A stretch of DNA of 64,000 nucleotides from Sphingomonas sp. PP-F2F-G114-C0414. GTDB lineage: Bacteria > Pseudomonadota > Alphaproteobacteria > Sphingomonadales > Sphingomonadaceae. Numbering within the stretch: the first letter of the stretch is position 1; every line of letters begins with the position of its first letter. Made by a program: the position numbers and the translations under genes. Of this stretch, positions 8,732 to 15,007 are shown piece after piece. The stretch covers positions 62,001 through 126,000 of the forward strand of contig NZ_RCWT01000011.1 of NCBI RefSeq assembly GCF_003688595.1. The letters are read 5' to 3'. The notes beneath the pieces were generated by a model. The model ran no database searches. It saw nothing but the letters and a program-made list of their open reading frames with translations, and was not told where the DNA came from.

Positions 8732-10657
8732 TCAGCGCGAATGGTAGAAATCGTAGACCTGCTGCGCCACGCCCGCCGACACGCCCGGCGCCTGCTGAAG
8801 ATCCTGCAAACTCGCATTGCGGACCGCGCGGCCGGTGCCGAAATGCATCAGCAGCGCCTTTTTTCGCGCCGGGCCGATGCCGGGGACTTCGTCGAGCGGG
8901 CTGGCGCCGATCGCCTTGCTGCGCTTGTCGCGGTGGACGCCGATCGCAAAGCGGTGGACCTCGTCGCGCAGGCGCTGGAGGTAGAACAGAACCGGCGCAT
9001 TGACGGGGAGCTGGAACTCGCGGCCGTCGAGCATGTGAAACACCTCGCGGCCATCGCGGCCATGTTCGGGGCCCTTGGCGATGCCGACCAGACACACGTC
9101 CTCGACGCCGATCTCCTCGAGCGCGGCTTTCACGGTGTTGAGCTGTCCCTTGCCACCGTCGATCAGCACCAGATCCGGCCAGTCGCCCGAATCGCGATCG
9201 GGATCCTCGGCTTGGGCGCGCGAGAACCGCCGCGTGAAGACCTCGCGCATCATCGCGAAATCGTCGCCCGGCGCGGTATCCTTGTTCTTGATGTTGAACT
9301 TTCGATACTGGCCTTTGCGGAAGCCCTCCGGCCCCGCGACGACCATCGCGCCGGTCGCGGCGGTGCCCTGGATGTGGCTGTTGTCGTAGATCTCGATGCG
9401 CTCGGGCGGCTCGGCGAGGTCGAACAGGTCGGCGACCTCGCGCAGCAGCTTGGCCTGCGTGGTCGATTCGGCCTGGCGCCGCTCGATCGCCTCGATCGCG
9501 TTGCGCTTGGCCTGGTCCATCAGGCGGCGGCGATCACCCCGCTGCGGGACCTGCAACGTGATCTTGTAGCCGGCGCGTTCGCCTAGTGCTTCGGCCAGCA
9601 ATGCACCTTCCGTCAGTTCGCGGTCGAGCAGGATCTGTTTGGGCGGCGGGACCTCCTCGTAGAACTGGCCAAGGAAGCTGGTCAGCACTTCGTCCTCGGG
9701 GACGTCGTTGGTGTGCTGCGGGAAGAAGCTGCGATGTCCCCAGTTCTGGCCGCCGCGGATGAAGAACGCCTGGATGCCGATCAGGCCGTCCTTGCACGCC
9801 ATCGCGAAGATATCGGCATCGCCGACGCCCTCCGCGTTGATCGCCTGCGTGCCCTGGATGAAGGTGAGCGCGCGAAGACGATCGCGGAGCAGCGCCGCGA
9901 GTTCGAAGTCCATGTTCTCCGCGGCGGCCTGCATCTGCGCGCCGAGCTTGGCCTGCACGCCGGTCGACTTGCCGCCGAGGAACGCCTTCGCATCTTCGGT
10001 AAGCTCCCCGTACGCGGCCTCGTCGATCCGGCCGACGCACGGCGCGGAGCAGCGCTTGATCTGGTAGAGCAAGCAAGGCCGGTCGCGCGTCTTGAAGAAG
10101 CTGTCGGTGCAACTGCGCAGGAGGAACAGCTTCTGGAGCGCGTTGAGCGTGTTGTTGACCGACCCGGCGCTGGCGAACGGCCCGTAGTAATTGCCCTTCG
10201 CCCGACGCGCGCCGCGGTGTTTCTGGACGCGCGGGAAGGCGTGGTCGTCGCGGAGAAGGATGAAGGGGAAGCTCTTATCGTCGCGCAACAGCACGTTGTA
10301 GGCGGGGCGGTAGCGCTTGATGAGCTGCGATTCGAGCAGCAGCGCCTCGGCTTCGTTGTTGGTGGTGACGATCGTCATCGACCGGGTCTGCGACACCATC
10401 CGCTGGAGGCGCTTGGTGAGGCGCTCGACCTGGCAGTAATTGGCGACGCGGTTCCGGAGCGCACGCGCCTTGCCGACGTAGAGCACGTCGCCGCGCGCGT
10501 CCTGCATGCGGTAGACGCCGGGGCGGATCGGCAGCGTATCGAGCACGTTCCGGATCGCCGCTACGCCGGCCGCGAGGTCTGGCGCTTCACCACCACCGCG
10601 GACCGCGAATGTGGATTTGTCTTCGTTGAACCGGTCGGGGGAATTGGGGGAGGACAT
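8732..10657 (-). CDS. uvrC: Excinuclease ABC subunit C
   Basis: Product of 641 residues, full length. It makes the two incisions of nucleotide excision repair with UvrA and UvrB. The GIY-YIG nuclease domain for 3' incision is at residues 45-125 (GVY at 47-49, YVGKA at 60-64). A UvrB-contacting UVR segment follows at about 215-250, the RNase H-like 5' nuclease domain with IEIYDNSHIQGT and DLVLIDGGKGQL is central, and tandem helix-hairpin-helix motifs end the protein (LDEVPGIGPARKKALL, then ALQQAPGVSAGVAQ-like). The ATG at 10657 is preferred over an in-frame codon at 10741, which lies inside repeat element E. Confidence 0.96.
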   Translation of the reverse strand: MSSPNSPDRFNEDKSTFAVRGGGEAPDLAAGVAAIRNVLDTLPIRPGVYRMQDARGDVLYVGKARALRNRVANYCQVERLTKRLQRMVSQTRSMTIVTTNNEAEALLLESQLIKRYRPAYNVLLRDDKSFPFILLRDDHAFPRVQKHRGARRAKGNYYGPFASAGSVNNTLNALQKLFLLRSCTDSFFKTRDRPCLLYQIKRCSAPCVGRIDEAAYGELTEDAKAFLGGKSTGVQAKLGAQMQAAAENMDFELAALLRDRLRALTFIQGTQAINAEGVGDADIFAMACKDGLIGIQAFFIRGGQNWGHRSFFPQHTNDVPEDEVLTSFLGQFYEEVPPPKQILLDRELTEGALLAEALGERAGYKITLQVPQRGDRRRLMDQAKRNAIEAIERRQAESTTQAKLLREVADLFDLAEPPERIEIYDNSHIQGTAATGAMVVAGPEGFRKGQYRKFNIKNKDTAPGDDFAMMREVFTRRFSRAQAEDPDRDSGDWPDLVLIDGGKGQLNTVKAALEEIGVEDVCLVGIAKGPEHGRDGREVFHMLDGREFQLPVNAPVLFYLQRLRDEVHRFAIGVHRDKRSKAIGASPLDEVPGIGPARKKALLMHFGTGRAVRNASLQDLQQAPGVSAGVAQQVYDFYHSR

Positions 10658-10723
10658 CGCTGAGGAATCTAGGGAGTGCGAGGGGGTTACGCCAGCGGTC
10701 GCCTTTGGCGCTGGAGAAGTGAT

Positions 10724-10967
10724 TTTCACGCGAAGGCGCAAAGGCGCGAAGAGAAGGGAGGAGTTGGTTCACGCGGAGACGCGGAGCCGCGGACAGAAGG
10801 TTAGAGCACCCAGCGTTCGTTCTCAACCTGCCGAAGGCTTACAGCCACTCGTGGCTGCTCGGTACATCATCCCGAGCCGCAACACCTCCGCGGCTCCGCG
10901 TCTCCGCGTCTCCGCGTGAACCAACCTTCTCTTCGTGCCTTTGCGCCTTTGCGCCTTCGCGTGAATC
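10724..10967. repeat. Large inverted repeat, element E
   Basis: Two long arms face each other. The left (10724-10793) holds CACGCGAAGGCGCAAAGGCG and then TTCACGCGGAGACGCGGAGC; the right (10884-10967) holds the complements, including GCTCCGCGTCTCCGCGTCTC and GCGCCTTTGCGCCTTCGCGTG. About 90 bp of unrelated sequence separates them. Arms contain short tandem GGAGACGCGGAG and AAGGCGC units. It fills most of the 340-bp gap between uvrC and sugE, so the uvrC promoter must lie in or near it. No ORF is convincing. Confidence 0.85.
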
Positions 10968-11000
10968 AATCTTCCGCGCCCTACGGGCGAAGGCAGACGA

Positions 11001-11321
11001 TCAGGTTTGGGCGAAGACCTTGGTGCCGACGATGCCGACTACGGTCAGGGCCATGAAGCAGGCCTGGATGCCGCTGACCTTGTCGCCGAACAGGACGACG
11101 CCGCCGATGATGACGCCGATCGCGCCGGCTCCTGTCCAGATCGCATAGGCGGTGCCGGCGGGGAGGCCGCGCATCGCGAGCGCGAGCAGGCCCATGTTGA
11201 TGAAGCTGAGGATGATCGGGACGCTGGAGGCCTGCCATGTGGCGACGGTGGCCGCCCATTTCAGGCTGAGCGCCCAGCAGATTTCAGTGACGACGGCGAC
11301 CGCGAGGATGAGCCAAGACAT
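11001..11321 (-). CDS. sugE: SMR-family exporter, SugE/Gdx type
   Basis: Product of 106 residues with four transmembrane helices, typical of small multidrug resistance proteins. The membrane Glu that carries protons is in TEICWALSLKW (E13). The WALSLKW sequence and the short C-terminus favour the SugE/Gdx branch, many of which export guanidinium with proton exchange, over the EmrE drug-export branch; this is inference. It should act as an antiparallel dimer. It appears to be a single-gene unit. A GGAG ribosome site 7 nt before the ATG can be sequestered in a hairpin, described separately. Confidence 0.9.
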   Translation of the reverse strand: MSWLILAVAVVTEICWALSLKWAATVATWQASSVPIILSFINMGLLALAMRGLPAGTAYAIWTGAGAIGVIIGGVVLFGDKVSGIQACFMALTVVGIVGTKVFAQT

Positions 11322-11328
11322 GAATGTT

Positions 11329-11400
11329 CTCCAACGGGCTCAGATTGGAGACCCGGCCGCCGGAAACCCGGGAAGAGACGGCCGTCTGTGCAAAACAGGA
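11329..11400 (-). promoter_or_regulatory. Possible regulatory leader of sugE
   Basis: On the minus strand CTCCAA (11350-11345) can pair with TTGGAG (11334-11329), burying the GGAG ribosome site of sugE in a 6-7 bp stem with a 10-nt loop. Just upstream are CCGG/CCGG pairs and a 12-bp perfect palindrome AGACGGCCGTCT (11376-11387) that might compete. SugE-type genes are often under guanidine riboswitches. The conserved bases of classes I-III are not convincingly present, so this may be another switch or chance. Confidence 0.3.
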
Positions 11401-11420
11401 AAAGCGCCAAGCCAACTACC

Positions 11421-11497
11421 ATTCCCTCGCGGAGGCGGGGGTCCCGGGTTGCAGGCGCTGTCCTATGAGATCCTGGGCCCCCGCCTTCGCGGGGGAA
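11421..11497. repeat. Palindromic repeat, family C, copy 1
   Basis: Arms TTCCCTCGCGGAGGCGGGGG and the near-complementary CCCCCGCCTTCGCGGGGGAA surround a 35-bp centre. It sits between sugE and atpF. Confidence 0.75.
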
Positions 11498-11524
11498 CCG
11501 CAGCGCTTCGAGCGCCGCCCCCGG

Positions 11525-12142
11525 TTAGTTGAGGCGGCTGAGACCCGAGATCGAGCGGTCGACCATCATGCGGTCGGCGGCGGCGTCGTGATGCTCGGCG
11601 ATGAGGATACCGGCAGCCTTGGCCGCGGCATCGGCAGCCCGCGCGCGAACCTCGGCAATCGCGGCGCGTTCGGCGGCGGCGATCTTGTCTTCGGCCATCT
11701 TGGCGCGGCGGGTCATGAGGTCTTCCGCACCAGCCTTGGCCTTGGCGATGATCGCCGCGGCTTCATGGTGCGCGTGGGCCTTCATGGCTTCGGCCTCGAC
11801 GTGCGCGGTCTTGGCCTTCGCCTCGTATTCGGTGCGGATCGCTTCGGCTTCGGCACGGAGCGCCTTGGCTTCGTCGAGCTGCGTACGGATGCCGGCGATG
11901 CGCGTGTCGAGCATCTTGCCGATCATGCCTGGAACCTTCTTCCAGATCATCAGCAGGATGACGACGATCATCGCCACCGCGACCCAGCCGGTCGAAGTCA
12001 GGCCGAGCGCGGTCGGATCGGACACATGCTCAACGCCGCCGGGCGCAGTCGTGTGACCCTGGAGGCCCTGGTTGTCGATCGCACCCTCGGGCTCCATGCC
12101 CTCGCCGTGGATGACCTTTGCGGCCGAATCTGGATTAGCCAT
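11525..12142 (-). CDS. atpF: ATP synthase Fo subunit b
   Basis: Product of 205 residues. One transmembrane helix lies at about residues 52-70 (GWVAVAMIVVILLMIW), then a long, Ala/Glu/Lys-rich heptad coiled coil that forms the peripheral stalk. An N-terminal tail of about 50 polar residues before the helix (HGEGMEPEGAIDNQG and on) is longer than in the standard 160-residue b subunit. It follows the b' gene with an 8-bp overlap and is the last gene of the Fo operon. As in other alphaproteobacteria with two b-type genes, b and b' should pair as a heterodimer. Confidence 0.9.
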   Translation of the reverse strand: MANPDSAAKVIHGEGMEPEGAIDNQGLQGHTTAPGGVEHVSDPTALGLTSTGWVAVAMIVVILLMIWKKVPGMIGKMLDTRIAGIRTQLDEAKALRAEAEAIRTEYEAKAKTAHVEAEAMKAHAHHEAAAIIAKAKAGAEDLMTRRAKMAEDKIAAAERAAIAEVRARAADAAAKAAGILIAEHHDAAADRMMVDRSISGLSRLN

Positions 12143-12629
12143 GCGCCGTCGTCCTGCGTACCGCGTCGGTCGCCGCGTCCAGGCTGACCTGGAGACCAGC
12201 GACCTTGGCGGCCAATTGCTGTGCTGCTTCGGCGGCGACGCCCTGCAAGTTCGAGAGCGCCTCGGCCTTGGCGTTCGCTACCGCAAGATCGTGATGACCC
12301 AGGCGCTCGGCGAGTTCGGCATCGGCCGCATGGACCTGCTGCTCGAACGCCGTTGCGGCACGCTTTGCAGCGGCCGCCGTCTCCGCCTGCGCCGCAGTAC
12401 GCGCCGCGTCCATTTCGGCCTGCCAGTTCGCCTGGACCGTATCGGCCTGCGTACGGGCAGCGACCGCCGCTGCCAGATCCCCTGCAATCTTGCCTTCGCG
12501 CGAGTCCACGTTGGACACGATCTTTGGCACCATTCCCTTGCCGATCCCGAAATACAGGATGCCGAAGGTGAGGAGCAGCCAGAAGATCTGCGAGGCGTAG
12601 GTAGCGGCTATCTGGGCAATCTGGGGCAT
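12135..12629 (-). CDS. atpF': ATP synthase Fo subunit b'
   Basis: Product of 164 residues: a short N-terminus (MPQIAQIAATYASQ), one membrane helix (IFWLLLTFGILYFGIG) and a coiled coil rich in Ala, Glu and Gln. The IFWLLLTFG helix is typical of the b' type of photosynthetic and alphaproteobacterial enzymes. It forms the peripheral stalk with b. The ATG at 12629, preceded by AGGACAG, gives the usual b' N-terminus, so it is chosen over an upstream in-frame start at 12674. It lies between atpE and atpF. Confidence 0.9.
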   Translation of the reverse strand: MPQIAQIAATYASQIFWLLLTFGILYFGIGKGMVPKIVSNVDSREGKIAGDLAAAVAARTQADTVQANWQAEMDAARTAAQAETAAAAKRAATAFEQQVHAADAELAERLGHHDLAVANAKAEALSNLQGVAAEAAQQLAAKVAGLQVSLDAATDAVRRTTAHG

Positions 12630-12686
12630 TGGTCTGTCCTGCGTTAATCCGGCCGGGCGCGGTTGCCCGGCCAAATCAGCGAGTGG

Positions 12687-12914
12687 TTAGGCGACGAACA
12701 CCAGGATGATCATGGTGACGAAGGCGAGCAGACCGAGAAGCTCGGCTGCTGCGAAACCGATGAACAGACGGCCCTGCTGGCTGTCGGCTGCGCCCGGATT
12801 GCGCAGAGCGCCGGCGAGGAACTGTGCGAACACGTTGCCCACGCCGAGTGCCGCGAGGCCCATGCCGATCGCTGCGAGGCCGGCACCGATCATCTTTGCT
12901 GCGTTGACGTCCAT
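12687..12914 (-). CDS. atpE: ATP synthase Fo subunit c
   Basis: Product of 75 residues, two membrane helices joined by a polar RNPGAADSQQG loop. The proton-carrying carboxylate is the Glu in FAAAELLGLLAF on the second helix. The Gly/Ala-rich first helix (AGLAAIGMGLAALGVG) packs the rotor ring. Nothing in the ion site (no Gln/Ser/Thr sodium signature) suggests sodium use, so a proton ring is inferred. It follows atpB by about 40 bp and precedes the b' gene. Confidence 0.97.
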   Translation of the reverse strand: MDVNAAKMIGAGLAAIGMGLAALGVGNVFAQFLAGALRNPGAADSQQGRLFIGFAAAELLGLLAFVTMIILVFVA

Positions 12915-12953
12915 GATAAATTCCCTTTGAAAATCAGTTAGGTAATGGAAAAC

Positions 12954-13745
12954 TTAGTGAAGGTTAACGGCGTCGTTCAGATAGACCGACGTCAGCAACG
13001 CGAACACGTATGCCTGGATCGCGGCAACCAGCAGTTCCAGTAGCGTGATGCCGATCATCAGCAGCATGCTCGGCGCGCTCACCAGACCGATGTACATCCC
13101 GCCGAGGTTCAGGCCGTTGATCACGAACGCGGCGAGCACCTTGAGCAGGATATGCCCCGCGGTCATCGCCACGAACAGTCGCAGACCGAGCGAGAACGGA
13201 CGCACCAGGAACGACATCAGCTCGACCACGAAGATCAGCGGGATCATCAGTGCGGGCGTACCGCTCGGCACGAACAGCGAGAAGAAGTGGAAGCCGTGCT
13301 TGCCGAAGCCGACCAGCAGCACGATCGCGAAGCTGATCAGCGCCAGTACGCCCGTAACGGTCATGTGGCTGGTCACGGTGAACGGGTGCACGCCGGGGAC
13401 GATGCCGAACGGCAGGAGCCCGATGATGTTCGCGAACAGGATGAACATGAACAGCGAGAAGACATAGGGCACGAAGCGCTTGCCGCCGGGGCCGACATTC
13501 TGCTCGAGCATCCCTGAGATGAAGCCGGTGAAGCCCTCGACCGCCATCTGCCAGCGACCGGGCACGAGCTCGCGCTTCATGCCACCGATCATGAACGCCC
13601 AAAGCGCGACCAGCGTCACCACCATCCACAATGCGGAATTGGTGAACGACAGGTCATAGCCACCAACGATCCAGTGCGAGCCGAACGCCGGCTCGATCAG
13701 GAACTGGTGCATCGGATCGATCTTGCCGCCCTGTTCTGCCGCCAC
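12954..13745 (-). CDS. atpB: ATP synthase Fo subunit a
   Basis: Product of 263 residues, five to six membrane helices. The essential Arg of the proton path is in LGLRLFVAMTAGH, and the conserved C-terminal helix ELLVAAIQAYVFALLTSVYL follows. It forms the two half-channels against the c-ring. The start is the GTG at 13745 with AGGGA upstream, giving the N-terminus MAAEQGGKIDPMHQFLIEP. It is second in the Fo operon after atpI. Confidence 0.97.
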   Translation of the reverse strand: MAAEQGGKIDPMHQFLIEPAFGSHWIVGGYDLSFTNSALWMVVTLVALWAFMIGGMKRELVPGRWQMAVEGFTGFISGMLEQNVGPGGKRFVPYVFSLFMFILFANIIGLLPFGIVPGVHPFTVTSHMTVTGVLALISFAIVLLVGFGKHGFHFFSLFVPSGTPALMIPLIFVVELMSFLVRPFSLGLRLFVAMTAGHILLKVLAAFVINGLNLGGMYIGLVSAPSMLLMIGITLLELLVAAIQAYVFALLTSVYLNDAVNLH

Positions 13746-13782
13746 GTGGAATCCCTGCCGTCTTGATACGACAAACGCCCGG

Positions 13783-14103
13783 TTACTCCGGGCGTTCGCC
13801 TGAAATTCGAATGATCTGCCTGAACGCGACCGCTATCCCGAGGAACAGCAGCACGATCAGTCCCCAAGGGCCAGTGCCGAACCAATGGTCTATCAACCAC
13901 CCGATCAGCGCACTGCCGACGAGACTCCCGATAAGAGCCGAAATGACGCGATTGCCTTGCGAGTATCCCCGCTCGGCATCCGGCCCCTTCTGCCCCTTAG
14001 CGAGCGTTTCCCGATGCTGCGCCTCTCGCAATCGCTCATCGAGCGCGGAAAGTCGCGGATCTTCAACACCCTGGGGGTCCTGTCCGGGTTCGATCTCCGC
14101 CAC
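13783..14103 (-). CDS. atpI: AtpI/AtpZ-type ATP synthase assembly protein
   Basis: Product of about 106 residues. A polar N-terminus (LSALDERLREAQHRE) is followed by two membrane helices (VISALIGSLVGSALIGWLI and GPWGLIVLLFLGIAVAF) with the polar IIRISGE end, the layout of the AtpI/AtpZ family. The family is linked to c-ring assembly and cation supply and is usually not essential. The GTG at 14103 has a GGAGGAA site at good spacing and is preferred over the in-frame codon at 14166. It heads the Fo operon. Confidence 0.85.
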   Translation of the reverse strand: MAEIEPGQDPQGVEDPRLSALDERLREAQHRETLAKGQKGPDAERGYSQGNRVISALIGSLVGSALIGWLIDHWFGTGPWGLIVLLFLGIAVAFRQIIRISGERPE

Positions 14104-14175
14104 GCACGTTCCTCCACCTGATTTCGCATCGGGGAGGAAGCAAGCAGCGACGAGCGATCCCGCCAAGGCGCGGTC

Positions 14176-14204
14176 CGTTTAGAAAAGGGGGGGGGGCAAG
14201 TCAA
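14176..14204 (-). promoter_or_regulatory. Likely Fo-operon promoter with a C10 tract in its spacer
   Basis: On the minus strand TTGACT (14204-14199) is followed after exactly 17 nt by TAAACG (14181-14176), about 70 bp before the atpI start. The -35 is a close sigma-70-type match and the -10 is weak. The spacer contains ten consecutive C (G at 14187-14196 on the plus strand). Changes in tract length would alter spacing and possibly promoter strength. Confidence 0.45.
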
Positions 14205-14281
14205 CCGGTGTGACACGGGCGTCATCAATGTCCGGTTGGGTTACTGGCGCTAGGTAGCAGGATGGCGACTGATGCCCAGCC

Positions 14282-14362
14282 CGTCATCCTGACGAAAGTC
14301 AGGATCCAGAGCCACAAGCGAACCGTGCTTGGCTCTGGATCCTGGGTCGAGCCCAGGATGAC
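14282..14362. repeat. Palindromic repeat, family A, copy 2 (hybrid arm)
   Basis: The left arm is the standard GTCATCCTGACGAAAGTCAG. The right arm differs: CTGGATCCTGGGTCGAGCCC then AGGATGACG, so the right hairpin is TCCTGGG/CCCAGGA instead of TCCTGAC/GTCAGGA. It lies between the Fo operon and ydbL. Confidence 0.85.
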
Positions 14363-14397
14363 GAACTAGGAAAGCGTCGCGCCCTTACCCGGGTCGC

Positions 14398-14778
14398 TCA
14401 GACGCAGCGCGAATCGCGTTCGGGGGCGCCAGCGGTGCGGGTCTTCCAGACACCGTTGGGCGTCTTGTACTTCTCGCCGGGGTTGGTCTGCATGATCAGG
14501 TTGCACCCGCTCGTGAACGCGAGCTGCTCGACCGTCGCGCCGCTCGCCTGCGCCTTTGCCGTGTACGCCGACTTGCGCTGGATATTGATGTTGTTGACCA
14601 GCGCACGCAGATCGCCGCTCGCAGCGCCGACCAGGCCGAGATAGCCGTCGGGCTGCTCACCGACCTCGCCCCCGGCACGCGCCGCGGCATAGGCCGGATC
14701 GCGCTGCGCGGTTGCCGCGACAGACAGGCCACCGAGAGCCGCCGCTGCGGCAACCATCATAAGGACCTTGGTCTTCAT
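14398..14778 (-). CDS. ydbL: YdbL family (DUF1318) periplasmic protein
   Basis: Product of 126 residues. A Sec signal peptide (MKTKVLMMVAAAAALGGLSV then ATAQ) precedes a DUF1318 domain: GEVGEQPDGYLGLV, NNINIQRKSAYTAKA and a C-terminal block with Cys residues (TSGCNLI, RDSRCV). In Escherichia coli YdbL modulates the YdbH-YnbE bridge for phospholipid transfer between the membranes. It lies 1 bp after ynbE and is the last gene of this operon. Confidence 0.9.
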   Translation of the reverse strand: MKTKVLMMVAAAAALGGLSVAATAQRDPAYAAARAGGEVGEQPDGYLGLVGAASGDLRALVNNINIQRKSAYTAKAQASGATVEQLAFTSGCNLIMQTNPGEKYKTPNGVWKTRTAGAPERDSRCV

Positions 14779-14779
14779 C

Positions 14780-15007
14780 TTAGAATATCCCCGGATTCTG
14801 CTGGATCAACGATTTCGCCTCGCCATCGAGACGATAGACCACTTCCTGCGTGACGTTGATGTTGAGGTTGATCTCGATCGGCTTGTCGGGCGCCGACACG
14901 TTGATGCAGCCCGGCAAGGCCGCCGTCAGCCCGATAATCGCGATCGTCCTCGTCATCCTATGCAAGATCGGCCTTTGCTCCAGCTTCTTCAATCCTGTTT
15001 CGGTCAT
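14780..15007 (-). CDS. ynbE: YnbE-like lipoprotein
   Basis: Product of 75 residues. A short hydrophobic segment ends in the lipobox LPGC (Cys34), and the mature part contains the family pattern EINLNINVTQEVVYRLD near the C-terminus. In Escherichia coli YnbE is an outer-membrane lipoprotein that extends the YdbH beta-groove by strand addition. The ATG at 15007 overlaps the ydbH stop (ATGA) and has AGGAT upstream; an in-frame ATG at 14956 would give a more normal, shorter signal peptide and is the alternative start. Confidence 0.88.
   Translation of the reverse strand: MTETGLKKLEQRPILHRMTRTIAIIGLTAALPGCINVSAPDKPIEINLNINVTQEVVYRLDGEAKSLIQQNPGIF

Noticed and set aside
11322..11400. Known guanidine riboswitch before sugE
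   Set aside because: GGGTTTCCGG-like sequence loosely recalls class I, but the rest of the conserved core is absent; no pair of ACGR-loop hairpins (class II) is seen.
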